The translations under genes were made by a program, and so were the position numbers. Below the pieces are notes generated by a model. It was not told the DNA's origin. It searched no databases and saw only the letters and a program-made list of their open reading frames with translations. A stretch of 64,000 nt of DNA from Dietzia alimentaria 72 (GTDB taxonomy: Bacteria; Actinomycetota; Actinomycetes; Mycobacteriales; Mycobacteriaceae): positions 1-64,000 of the forward strand of contig NZ_AGFF01000020.1 of the NCBI RefSeq assembly GCF_000226215.1. The letters run 5' to 3'. Every line of letters begins with the position of its first letter. The stretch's first letter is position 1. Below are positions 48,295 through 56,844 of this stretch, in pieces.

Positions 48295-49704
48295 ATGACG
48301 AGCACACAGAGCCCCCTGCGGATCGGCAACGTCTCCGCGTCGCGGGCTGACCGTGCGACGGCGACAGCCGAGTTCCTCGCCGCCGCGACTCTGGACGTCC
48401 TCGCGCTCGACATGCTGTCCGACGAGGCGATGCTCGAGCTCGCTGCGCAGCGTGCGGCCGGCGGACCGGGCTACGAGGGCGCGGCGCTGGTCCAGATCAG
48501 CGAGTGCCTCGACACGCTCCGCGCAGGGGGAGTGCGGATCGTCACCAACGCGGGCGCCCTCGATCCCCGGGGACTCGCCGCAGAACTGCGTGAGGCTGCT
48601 CGGGCGGCCGGCATGGAACTCGACGTGGCCTGCGTCGACTCCGGTGACGTCACCGACCGGGCGGTCGAACTGGGGCTCGGGGAGGCTGACGTGGCGACCG
48701 TGCGTCATGGTGCGTTCGGAATCTCCAGGGCACTGGCGGCCGGCGCCGTCGTCGTCGTCACCGGGCGTGTCAGTCGCGAGGCGCTCGTCGTGGGCGCCGC
48801 TGCGGCCCACCACGGCTGGACGCCGTCCGCCCTGGACGCCCTGGCGGGATCTGTCGCGGTGGGGCACGTGCTCTCCGGTGGTCCCGGCGCGACCGGGGTC
48901 GTGGACTCCACCACCGACGTCACCCGCACGACTGATCCGGTCAGCGGCGGGTACCCGATCGCCGAGATCTCCGATGACGGATGCGCGGTCGTCACACGTC
49001 ATCCGTCCGCCTTCGGATCGGTCACGGTCGGGACCGTTACCGATCAACTCCTCGATGGCGTCGCCGGGATCCGGTACGCGGCCCCGGACGTGGTCCTCCG
49101 GCTCGACTCTCTCCGCTTGGCGCAGGAGGGCACGGACCGGGTCCGCATCAGCGGCGCCCGCGGTGAGGCGGCACCCCCCGTCGTCGCGGTGGTCGCCATG
49201 ACCCGGGGGATCCGCGACGGGCGGCGCCCCGCGCGCATCGCCCGACCCCTGGCCCAGGAAGACGCCGGGCACTCTGTCGTCCTGCCCGACGACACCCTCG
49301 TCCGGGTCCCGGTGCCCGTGGAGACCGCGCCCATCGGTCCGGGTGAGCTGCCCGCCACGTGGGCCCCGAGATCCGTTCCGGGTGGTGAGCCCGTCACCGC
49401 CGCGCTGGGGTCGGTGGCGGGCGTGCGCCGCGGGGTCGTCGGCCGCGGGGTCAACATCGCGGTGTGGACGTGGGACGACTCGGCGTTCGCCTGGCTGGCC
49501 GGGGAGTTCACCGTCGAGCGGTTCCGGGAACTGATCCCGGGCCTGGACGGCATGGACGTCCGGCGGTATCTGTTGCCCAATCTCCGGGCGGTCAACCTCG
49601 TCGCCCGGCCGCCGCGGGGCGAGGTCTTGCGTCCCGGACTGGGGGCCGACCTGGCCGCTGCTGACCTCGAGATCCCCGGCGAGTTGCTCGAATTCGGTCC
49701 CTAG
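48295..49704 (+). CDS. shortened AtuA/DUF1446 family paralogue
   Basis: A 469-residue AtuA-like protein, about 125 residues shorter than the intact copy at 52273. The N-terminal half aligns throughout (LRIGNVSASRADR, VTNAGALDPRGLAAELREA, ALDALAGSVAVGHVLSGG). After GARGEAAPP about 100 residues are absent, then the C-terminal domain resumes. Conserved stretches of the intact copy are changed: TGRVTDAS to TGRVSREA, IECGTQATGGN to LSGGPGATGVV, and RSGDKGG to RRGVVGR. It may be a regulatory or structural partner. ATG 48295 is 34 bases after the CoA-transferase. Confidence 0.75.
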   Translation: MTSTQSPLRIGNVSASRADRATATAEFLAAATLDVLALDMLSDEAMLELAAQRAAGGPGYEGAALVQISECLDTLRAGGVRIVTNAGALDPRGLAAELREAARAAGMELDVACVDSGDVTDRAVELGLGEADVATVRHGAFGISRALAAGAVVVVTGRVSREALVVGAAAAHHGWTPSALDALAGSVAVGHVLSGGPGATGVVDSTTDVTRTTDPVSGGYPIAEISDDGCAVVTRHPSAFGSVTVGTVTDQLLDGVAGIRYAAPDVVLRLDSLRLAQEGTDRVRISGARGEAAPPVVAVVAMTRGIRDGRRPARIARPLAQEDAGHSVVLPDDTLVRVPVPVETAPIGPGELPATWAPRSVPGGEPVTAALGSVAGVRRGVVGRGVNIAVWTWDDSAFAWLAGEFTVERFRELIPGLDGMDVRRYLLPNLRAVNLVARPPRGEVLRPGLGADLAAADLEIPGELLEFGP

Positions 49705-49716
49705 CTCTGAGCCCGG

Positions 49717-51324
49717 TCAGTGCATCGCGCGGAGCTCGACCTTGCGGATCTTCCCGGTCGCGGTGCGGGGGATGGCGTCCACCACCACCACGTCACGTGG
49801 CCGGTGTGAATGCGAGAGCCGTTCGGCGCCGAACTCCATCACGGAGGCCCTGAGGTCATCCCCGGCCGGCGCTCCGTCGGCGGCCACCACCACCGCGATC
49901 ACGAGCTCGCCCCACTTGGGATCGGGGCGCCCCACACACGCGACCTCGGCGACGTGGGGGTGGTCCAGCAGTACCTGCTCCACGTGGAGTGAGGAGACGT
50001 TCTCGCCGCCGGACTTCACGATGTCCTTGACCCGGTCCGTGAACCACACCACCCCTTCGGGATCGATCCGGCCCAGGTCCCCGGAGTGCAGGTGCCCGCC
50101 CACGAAAGCCCCGGAGTTGGCTTCGGGGTTGTTCCAGTAGCCCTCCATCACGGTCGGGCCGCGGTAGGCGATCTCGCCGTCGGTGTCTGGCGGCTGCAGC
50201 TCGTCCCCGCCGGGCTCGCAGATGCGGTTCTCCGCGACAGGGGTGGCGTAACCCCAGGAGTCGGGTTTGTCGGAGCCCAGTTCCGGCCATTGCATGACGG
50301 TCGCCGGGGTGCACTCGCTCATCCCGGAGCCCAGGACGATCTTCGCGTCGGGCATCGCGGTCTCGAGTCGACGGCGCACCTGCTCCGGCATCTGTGCCAT
50401 CGCGTAGAGCGCGACCTCGACGGAGGACAGGTCGAGGCCCCGGTCTGCCCCCTCGGCCAGTGCCTCGAGCATCAGGGGCAGTGCGACCAGGTGAGTGGCG
50501 CGTACCCGCGCGACGGTGTCGACGTAGGTCACCGGATCGAACCCGGGTAGCAGGTGCACTGTGGCGCCCATGGTGATCCCGGGGACCAGAACGCCGTTAA
50601 GCGCGGCGGTGTGGAACAGGGGGAGGGGGAGCACTGTGATCGAGGCCTGCGCCCCCCACGCCAGGCCGAAGACCGCGCCATTGGAAAGGCCGGCCATCGT
50701 CACCGCGAGGTGGGAGGTGAGCACACCCTTGGGGCGGGACGTGGTGCCGGAGGAGTACAGGCACTGAACGACCTGGCGGTCGGCGATCACCGTGTCCGGG
50801 TTTGAATCCTCCCCGGCGAGCAGGTCGTCCCAGCCGAGCACGGCGGGACCGTCGGCGGGGGCCTCGAGACCGTCGGGGACGCCCCCGATGACGACGACAG
50901 TGCGGATCGCCGGAATGGCGGCGACCGCCCCCATCAGCAATTCCGCGAGGGAGCTATGGACCACGAGGATGCGGGTCCCGGAGTCGGTGAGGGCATGGGC
51001 GATGTTGTCCAGCCCGGCCAGGAGATTGATGGGCAGTGAGACCATTCCCGCCTTGGCCGTCCCGAAGTAGGTGGCGACGAACTCGCGACAGTTCGTCGAC
51101 AGGATCGCGACCGGCTCCTCCTCCTCGATCCCGTGCGCGACCAGCCCGTGGGCGAACTGGTTGGAGACCGCCTCGAGTTCGGCGTAGGTCCACGATCCGG
51201 TGTCGTCGCTGACGGCGGTCCGACCCGAGAAGGTGGCAGCCGCGCGGGTGGGGATGTCGCCCACGGAGCAGCGGCGGGCCAGGGCGTGGTCGACGGGATC
51301 GATCCCGGTCAAATCTAGTCGCAC
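49717..51324 (-). CDS. AMP-forming fatty acyl-CoA synthetase (FadD type)
   Basis: A 535-residue ligase. The P-loop is CLYSSGTTSRPKGVLTSH, the A5 region SGMSECTP, A7 HSGDLGRIDPEGVVWFTDR, and the A10 lysine is in IPRTATGKIRKVELR. GTG 51324 is the start, with GGAG five bases upstream on the minus strand; a longer frame to 51411 would run through the palindrome at 51400. In the Atu comparison it would be the acid-activating step. It converges with the short AtuA gene. Confidence 0.87.
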   Translation of the reverse strand: MRLDLTGIDPVDHALARRCSVGDIPTRAAATFSGRTAVSDDTGSWTYAELEAVSNQFAHGLVAHGIEEEEPVAILSTNCREFVATYFGTAKAGMVSLPINLLAGLDNIAHALTDSGTRILVVHSSLAELLMGAVAAIPAIRTVVVIGGVPDGLEAPADGPAVLGWDDLLAGEDSNPDTVIADRQVVQCLYSSGTTSRPKGVLTSHLAVTMAGLSNGAVFGLAWGAQASITVLPLPLFHTAALNGVLVPGITMGATVHLLPGFDPVTYVDTVARVRATHLVALPLMLEALAEGADRGLDLSSVEVALYAMAQMPEQVRRRLETAMPDAKIVLGSGMSECTPATVMQWPELGSDKPDSWGYATPVAENRICEPGGDELQPPDTDGEIAYRGPTVMEGYWNNPEANSGAFVGGHLHSGDLGRIDPEGVVWFTDRVKDIVKSGGENVSSLHVEQVLLDHPHVAEVACVGRPDPKWGELVIAVVVAADGAPAGDDLRASVMEFGAERLSHSHRPRDVVVVDAIPRTATGKIRKVELRAMH

Positions 51325-51359
51325 GGTGTCTCCAGATGCGTCGGGCGTCCCACGCCGGG

Positions 51360-51375
51360 AGTGACGGGGATCACC
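51360..51375. promoter_or_regulatory. CRP/GlxR-like site in the ligase/TIGR03084 divergent gap
   Basis: AGTGA-CGGGGA-TCACC has the complete GTGA-N6-TCAC core. It is 36 bases upstream of the ligase start. Confidence 0.4.
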
Positions 51376-51399
51376 GACATTAACACTTCCAGGGGCGGC

Positions 51400-51433
51400 C
51401 AAATAAAGCAAGCAGTCATGCTTGCTTTATTTG
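51400..51433. promoter_or_regulatory. AT-rich 15-bp palindrome, probable TetR-type operator
   Basis: A perfect inverted repeat: CAAATAAAGCAAGCA at 51400-51414 pairs with 51419-51433 around GTCA. It is in the 133-base gap between two divergent genes, 25 bases before the TIGR03084 start. Its low GC stands out in this GC-rich DNA. Size and symmetry fit a TetR dimer or pair of dimers; the TetR gene at 62082 is one candidate. Confidence 0.65.
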
Positions 51434-51457
51434 AGCCGGGGTGGGATTGTTCTCGTC

Positions 51458-52276
51458 ATGACCAACTCCCAGCCCTCCGCGACGGAGGACCCACACGCGG
51501 CCCTCGTGGCGCTGAATGCCCGAGTGGACGAACTCGTCGAGACCGCGGGTGCCGATCGCTGGAACACCGAGACACCGGCCGAGGGCTGGGACGTCGCCAT
51601 GCAGATCGCCCACCTGGCCTGGACAGACGAGGTGTCCCTCACGGCCATCCGCGACGCCGGGGCATTCCAGGCTGTCGTCGAGAAGGCCATGGAGGACCCC
51701 ACCGGCTTCGTGGACGTGGGGGCCACCGAGATCGTCGCCACCGGTCGCGAGGAAGTGCTGGCCCGCTGGCGCCTGGCCCGCGGCGAACTCGGCGATGAAC
51801 TGAAAAAGGCCGATCCGGGGGAGAAGATCCCGTGGTTCGGTCCTCCCATGCGGCCAGGGTCCATGATCACCGCCCGGATCATGGAGACCTGGGCGCACGG
51901 GGTGGACGTCGCGGATGCACTCGGCGTGCCAGTCGACGCCGACCCGGCCTTCGTCGGAGCCCTCCCGCACATCGCCCGCCTGGGGTGGAAGACCCGCGCG
52001 TTCGCCTACATGATGAACGGGCTCGAGGCCCCCATGTCCGAGGTCCGGGTCGCGCTCACGCACCCGGACGGCACCTTGATCGAGTTCGGGCCGGCCGACG
52101 CAGACCAGCGCGTCACGGGCCCGGCCCTCGACTTCTGCCTGCTGGTCACCCAGCGCGTGCACCTCGACGACACCGCCCTCGACGCGGTCGGCGACGACGC
52201 GCTCGGCTGGCTACGCATCGCCCAGGCCTTCGCCGGACTCCCCGGTGGCGGCCGTGAGAAGGGAGCACGAGCATGA
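51458..52276 (+). CDS. TIGR03084 family metal-binding protein (DinB/mycothiol-isomerase fold)
   Basis: A 272-residue protein of the TIGR03084 family, a relative of mycothiol-dependent maleylpyruvate isomerase. The N-terminal DinB-like bundle has WDVAMQIAHLAWTDEVS with a metal-ligand His, and ARIMETWAHGVDVADAL with the second and third ligands. A C-terminal SCP2-like part includes DFCLLVTQRVH. It may use mycothiol, but no reaction is known. It overlaps AtuA by four bases and is the first gene of the large operon. Confidence 0.82.
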   Translation: MTNSQPSATEDPHAALVALNARVDELVETAGADRWNTETPAEGWDVAMQIAHLAWTDEVSLTAIRDAGAFQAVVEKAMEDPTGFVDVGATEIVATGREEVLARWRLARGELGDELKKADPGEKIPWFGPPMRPGSMITARIMETWAHGVDVADALGVPVDADPAFVGALPHIARLGWKTRAFAYMMNGLEAPMSEVRVALTHPDGTLIEFGPADADQRVTGPALDFCLLVTQRVHLDDTALDAVGDDALGWLRIAQAFAGLPGGGREKGARA

Positions 52277-54063
52277 CCGTGAACAGCACCCCACTGCGGG
52301 TCGGAAATATGTCCGGATTCTACGGTGACCGGATCTCCGCCATGCGCGAGATGCTCGAGGGAGGCGAGTTGGACGTCCTCACCGGGGACTACCTGGCAGA
52401 GCTCACCATGCTGATCCTCGGCCGCGACCGGATGAAGAGTCCCGAGCTCGGGTACGCCAAGACGTTCCTCCGTCAGCTCGAGGACTGCCTTGCCCTGGCG
52501 CTGGAGAAGAAGGTCAAGATCGTCGCCAACGCCGGTGGTCTCAACCCTGCCGGACTGGCCGACGCGATCCGTGAGCTCGGCGCGCGGCACGGGCTGGAGC
52601 CGAAGGTCGCGCACGTCGAGGGAGACGACCTGATCGACAGGGTCGGCGAACTCGATATCCCGGCTAATGCGGGACTGCCTGTGACCGCCAACGCCTATCT
52701 CGGGGCGTTCGGCATCGCCCGCTGCCTGGACGCGGGCGCTGACGTCGTCGTCACCGGCCGGGTCACCGATGCCTCGGTGATCGTCGGGCCCGCCATCAGT
52801 CACTTCGGCTGGGGGCGTGGCGACCTCGACGCACTGGCCGGCGCCACCGCTGCCGGGCACATCATCGAATGTGGGACACAGGCCACCGGCGGCAACTACG
52901 CATTCTTCAACCGTGGAGAGATCCCCGACCCCGTCACCCCGGGCTTTCCGATCGCGGAGATATTTTCCGACGGCACCTCGGTCATCACCAAACACCCCGG
53001 GACCGGCGGCGCCGTCACGGTCGGCACCGTCACCTCTCAGTTGCTCTACGAAGTCACCGGCGCCCGCTATGGCGGACCCGATGTCGTCACGCGCCTCGAC
53101 ACCGCCCGCGTCGAGCAGGAGGGGCCGGACCGGGTCCGGGTCCACGGCGTCCGCGGCGAGACCGCACCGCCCACCACCAAGGTGTCCGTCACGTGCCTCG
53201 GTGGCTATCGAAACGAGATCACCTTCCTGCTCACGGGCCTGGACATCGAGGACAAGGCCGCGTTGGTCGAGCGCCAGTTCCGCGCCGGCCTGGAACGCGA
53301 ACCAGCCGAGCTTCAGTTCCGTCTCCAGCGGACCGACCACCCGGACGCTGACACCCAGGCCGCCGCCACCGCGATGCTCACCATCGTCGGCTGGGACACG
53401 GACGCCGACGTCGTGGGCCGCGCGTTCTCGGATGCAGCAGTGGCCATGACCCTCTCCAGTTACCCGGGCGCCACCCCCAGCGGCCCGCCCGGACGCGGCG
53501 CTCCCTACGGCGTCTACATTCCCGCCTACCTCGCACAGGAGACCGTGCCGCACGTCGCCGTGCTGCCTGACGGCACCCGGGTGGACATCGACCCCCCGGC
53601 CACGATGGCGGAGATGGGCGACGGGCACGCCTCCGACGGTCTCGACGCAAACGGCGAAGCGTTGCCGGAGTTCACCCCGGTGGACGGACCCGCCACCCGT
53701 CGCCCCCTGGGCGACGTGCTCGGCGCCCGCTCGGGGGATAAAGGCGGGACCGCCAATATCGGCCTGTGGGCCGGAGACGCGGAGGCCTACTCCTGGATGC
53801 GCGGCACCCTCACCGTGGACGAACTGCGCCGCCTGCTCCCCGAGACGGCCGCACTCCCTATCGAGCGCTACGAACTCCCGAAACTGGGCGCGGTGAACTT
53901 CGTCATCGACGGCCTGCTCGGTAAGGGTGTGGCTCACGGTTACCGCTGGGACCCACAGGCCAAGGGGCTCGCCGAGTGGCTTCGTTCCCGCGTCGTCGAT
54001 GTACCCGATCACCTCTCAGCCCCCGTCACCGCACCGGCGACGTCCCCCGAGGAGAACCAGTGA
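52273..54063 (+). CDS. AtuA family protein (DUF1446, acyclic terpene utilisation)
   Basis: A 596-residue protein of the AtuA family. LRVGNMSGFYGDR, VANAGGLNPAGLADAIRELG, TGRVTDASVIVGPAISHFGW, AGHIIECGTQATGGNYAFF and LGARSGDKGGTANIGLWAGD are all intact. AtuA is essential for citronellol/geraniol growth in Pseudomonas but its exact reaction is not settled. It starts at ATG 52273 by ATGA overlap and is followed by an acyl-CoA dehydrogenase and carboxylase, the expected context. Confidence 0.88.
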   Translation: MTVNSTPLRVGNMSGFYGDRISAMREMLEGGELDVLTGDYLAELTMLILGRDRMKSPELGYAKTFLRQLEDCLALALEKKVKIVANAGGLNPAGLADAIRELGARHGLEPKVAHVEGDDLIDRVGELDIPANAGLPVTANAYLGAFGIARCLDAGADVVVTGRVTDASVIVGPAISHFGWGRGDLDALAGATAAGHIIECGTQATGGNYAFFNRGEIPDPVTPGFPIAEIFSDGTSVITKHPGTGGAVTVGTVTSQLLYEVTGARYGGPDVVTRLDTARVEQEGPDRVRVHGVRGETAPPTTKVSVTCLGGYRNEITFLLTGLDIEDKAALVERQFRAGLEREPAELQFRLQRTDHPDADTQAAATAMLTIVGWDTDADVVGRAFSDAAVAMTLSSYPGATPSGPPGRGAPYGVYIPAYLAQETVPHVAVLPDGTRVDIDPPATMAEMGDGHASDGLDANGEALPEFTPVDGPATRRPLGDVLGARSGDKGGTANIGLWAGDAEAYSWMRGTLTVDELRRLLPETAALPIERYELPKLGAVNFVIDGLLGKGVAHGYRWDPQAKGLAEWLRSRVVDVPDHLSAPVTAPATSPEENQ

Positions 54064-55238
54064 CGATTCCGCCCCATGTACCGGGTGACCCCTGGTACTC
54101 CGACGAGCGTCTCGCGCTGCGTGAGACCGCCGCCCGCTTTGCCGAGCGCGAAATCCTGCCCCACCTGGACGAGTGGGAGGCCGCAGGCGCGATCCCGCGT
54201 GAACTGCACCGCAAGGCAGGCGAGCTGGGTCTGCTCGGGGTTCCGTTTCCCGAAGAGGTCGGTGGGGGTGGCGGCAACGCGATCGACTCACTGGTGGTGT
54301 GCGAGGCACTGCACGAGGCCGGGGTGTCGGGCGGTGTCTTCGCGTCGCTGTTCACCTGCGGAATCGCGACCCCCCACCTGGCCCAGTCGGGCACCCCGGA
54401 GCAGATCGACCGCTGGGTCAGGCCCACCCTCGCCGGCGAGATGATCGGCTCGCTGGCCATCACCGAGCCCGGTGGGGGATCGGATGTCGGGCACCTGACC
54501 ACCTCGGCCCGACGCGACGGGGACCACTTCGTGGTCAACGGCGCCAAAACGTACATCACCTCCGCGACCCGCGCCGACTTCGTCGTCACCGCGGTGCGCA
54601 CCGGGGGAGACGACCTGAAGGGCGCCGCAGGGGTCAGCCTCCTGGTGATCCCGACCGACACACCCGGTTTCCACGTCTCGGCCCCGCTCGACAAACTCGG
54701 CTGGCGCGCATCGGACACCGCCGAGCTCACGTTCACAGACTGTCGCGTGCCGGTGGAGAACCTCGTCGGCGCGGAGAACGACGGATTCGCCCAGATCGCG
54801 ATCGGCTTCGTCAGCGAGCGTGCGGCGCTGGCGTGCCAGGGGTACTCCCATGCTCAGCGCTGCCTCGACATCACACTCGACTGGGTGCGTGAGCGTGAGA
54901 CCTTCGGCCGACCACTGCTGTCGCGGCAGGCGGTGCAGAACACGGTCACCGAGATGGCCCGCCGCATCGAGCTCGCCCGCACCTACACGCATCACTGTGT
55001 GAACCTGGCGGTGTCGGGACACGACGCGATCGCCGAAGTCTGTTTTGCCAAAAACACCGCCGTCGAATGCGCTGAATGGGTTGCCAATCAGGCCGTTCAA
55101 CTCTTCGGCGGACTCGGCTTCATGGCCGAGTCGGAAGTAAGCCGTCAGTACCGAGATGTCCGACTCCTCGGCATCGGCGGAGGCACCACCGAGATCCTGA
55201 CCACCCTCGCCGGACGACGTTTGGGGTACACCGCATGA
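54060..55238 (+). CDS. acyl-CoA dehydrogenase (AtuD-like position)
   Basis: A 392-residue acyl-CoA dehydrogenase. SLAITEPGGGSDVGHLTTSA is the FAD loop, VNGAKTYITSATRADFVV follows, and QLFGGLGFMAESEVSRQYRD with the Glu in GGGTTEI completes the active site. GTG 54060 overlaps the AtuA stop. By position it would oxidise citronellyl-CoA or a related beta-methyl acyl-CoA to the enoyl-CoA substrate of the carboxylase. Confidence 0.88.
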   Translation: MTIPPHVPGDPWYSDERLALRETAARFAEREILPHLDEWEAAGAIPRELHRKAGELGLLGVPFPEEVGGGGGNAIDSLVVCEALHEAGVSGGVFASLFTCGIATPHLAQSGTPEQIDRWVRPTLAGEMIGSLAITEPGGGSDVGHLTTSARRDGDHFVVNGAKTYITSATRADFVVTAVRTGGDDLKGAAGVSLLVIPTDTPGFHVSAPLDKLGWRASDTAELTFTDCRVPVENLVGAENDGFAQIAIGFVSERAALACQGYSHAQRCLDITLDWVRERETFGRPLLSRQAVQNTVTEMARRIELARTYTHHCVNLAVSGHDAIAEVCFAKNTAVECAEWVANQAVQLFGGLGFMAESEVSRQYRDVRLLGIGGGTTEILTTLAGRRLGYTA

Positions 55239-56833
55239 CCATCCTGCGTTCCACACTGGACACCACCGGCGCCGATTTCGGCGCCGCTAGAGAGGCCATG
55301 GAGGGCAAGCTCGACCAGCTCGCCGCGGACCTCGAACCCGCGCTGGCCGGCGGCGGCGAGCGGAAGGTCGCCCGCCACCGCGAGCGCGGTAAGGGCACGG
55401 CCCGCGAACGAATCGACATGATCCTCGACCGCGAGTCCCCGTTCCTCGAGCTGTGCGCACTCGCCGCATGGGGGTCGGACTTCCAGACCGGCGCCTCCGT
55501 GGTGGCCGGGATAGGCGTGGTCGAGGGGGTCGAATGCCTGCTCATCGCCAACGACCCCACGGTCAAGGGCGGCACCTCCAACCCGTGGACCCTGCGCAAG
55601 ATCCTCCGCCTCAATGACGTCGCCATGAAGAACCGGCTTCCGGTGATCAGCCTCGTGGAATCGGGCGGCGCGGACCTGCCCACGCAGAAAGAGGTCTTCG
55701 TCCCCGGTGGTGCGCTCTTCCGCGACCTGACCCGCCTGTCCAAGGCTGGGATCCCGACCATCGCGGTGGTCTACGGCAACTCGACCGCCGGCGGCGCCTA
55801 CGTCCCGGGCATGAGCGACCACGTGGTGATGATCGAGGAGCGCTCCAAGGTATTCCTCGCCGGCCCGCCGCTGGTCAAGGCCGCCACCGGCGAGATCGCC
55901 GACGAGGAGACCCTCGGCGGCGCCGACATGCACGCACGGGTCTCCGGTCTCGCGGACCATCTCGCCGTCGATGAGGCCGATGCCGCACGCGTCACGCGAG
56001 GCATCGTGCGCCGACTCAACTGGTCCAAGAAGGGGCGCGCGCCCCGCGCCGAGGTCCCCGAACCGCTCTACGACGACGAGGACCTGCTCGGCATCGTCCC
56101 GGAGGACCTCAAGATCCCCTTCGACCCGCGCGAGATCATCGCCCGGATCGTCGACGGCTCGGATTTCGACGAGTTCAAGCCCCTCTACGGTGGGAGTCTG
56201 GTCACCGGCTGGGCCGAGATCCACGGCTATCCCGTGGGGATCATCGCCAACGCCCGCGGCGTGCTCTTCAGCGAGGAGGCACAAAAGGCCACCCAGTTCA
56301 TCGAACTGGCCAACCGCTACGACACCCCACTGCTGTTCATGCACAACACCACCGGTTACATGGTCGGCTCCGAGTACGAGCGCGGCGGCATCATCAAGCA
56401 CGGCGCGATGATGATCAACGCCGTCTCCAACTCCGAGGTCCCACACCTGTCACTCATCACCGCAGCCTCCTACGGCGCTGGTCATTACGGGATGTGTGGT
56501 CGCGCGTTCGACCCGCGGTTCCTCTACACCTGGCCCAGTGCCAAGTCCGCCGTCATGGGCGCGCAGCAGCTCGCGGACGTGGTGACCTCCGTCGCCTCCG
56601 CGGCCTCCGCAGCCCGCGGCCAGGAGATGGACCAGGAGACGATCGACGGCCTCAAGACCGCGATCGCCGACCAGATAGAGAAGGAGTCGCTGCCGGCGTT
56701 CCTGTCGGGAATGCTCTACGACGACGGAGTCATCGATCCCCGCGACACCCGGACTGTGCTGGGCCTCAGCCTGTCCGCGATCCACTCCGGAGAAGTCGCC
56801 GGAACCGACCGCTTCGGCGTCTTCCGGATGTGA
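55235..56833 (+). CDS. acyl-CoA carboxylase beta subunit (geranyl/methylcrotonyl-CoA type)
   Basis: A 532-residue carboxyltransferase. LVESGGADLPTQKEVFVPGG and GNSTAGGAYVPGMSDHVVMI are the acyl-CoA site; FMHNTTGYMVGSEYERGGII and SYGAGHYGMCGRAFDPRFLY are the carboxybiotin site. This sequence type is that of methylcrotonyl- and geranyl-CoA carboxylases rather than propionyl-CoA carboxylase. ATG 55235 overlaps the dehydrogenase by four bases, and the alpha subunit follows. The AtuA neighbour favours an isoprenoid or terpenoid acyl-CoA. Confidence 0.9.
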   Translation: MTILRSTLDTTGADFGAAREAMEGKLDQLAADLEPALAGGGERKVARHRERGKGTARERIDMILDRESPFLELCALAAWGSDFQTGASVVAGIGVVEGVECLLIANDPTVKGGTSNPWTLRKILRLNDVAMKNRLPVISLVESGGADLPTQKEVFVPGGALFRDLTRLSKAGIPTIAVVYGNSTAGGAYVPGMSDHVVMIEERSKVFLAGPPLVKAATGEIADEETLGGADMHARVSGLADHLAVDEADAARVTRGIVRRLNWSKKGRAPRAEVPEPLYDDEDLLGIVPEDLKIPFDPREIIARIVDGSDFDEFKPLYGGSLVTGWAEIHGYPVGIIANARGVLFSEEAQKATQFIELANRYDTPLLFMHNTTGYMVGSEYERGGIIKHGAMMINAVSNSEVPHLSLITAASYGAGHYGMCGRAFDPRFLYTWPSAKSAVMGAQQLADVVTSVASAASAARGQEMDQETIDGLKTAIADQIEKESLPAFLSGMLYDDGVIDPRDTRTVLGLSLSAIHSGEVAGTDRFGVFRM

Positions 56834-56844
56834 GGAACGAAACC

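Noticed and set aside
51361-51411. Longer N-terminus for the ligase at 49717-51324
   Set aside because: The extension would run across a CRP-like site and part of the palindrome; GTG 51324 has a well-placed Shine-Dalgarno and starts just before the family N-terminus.
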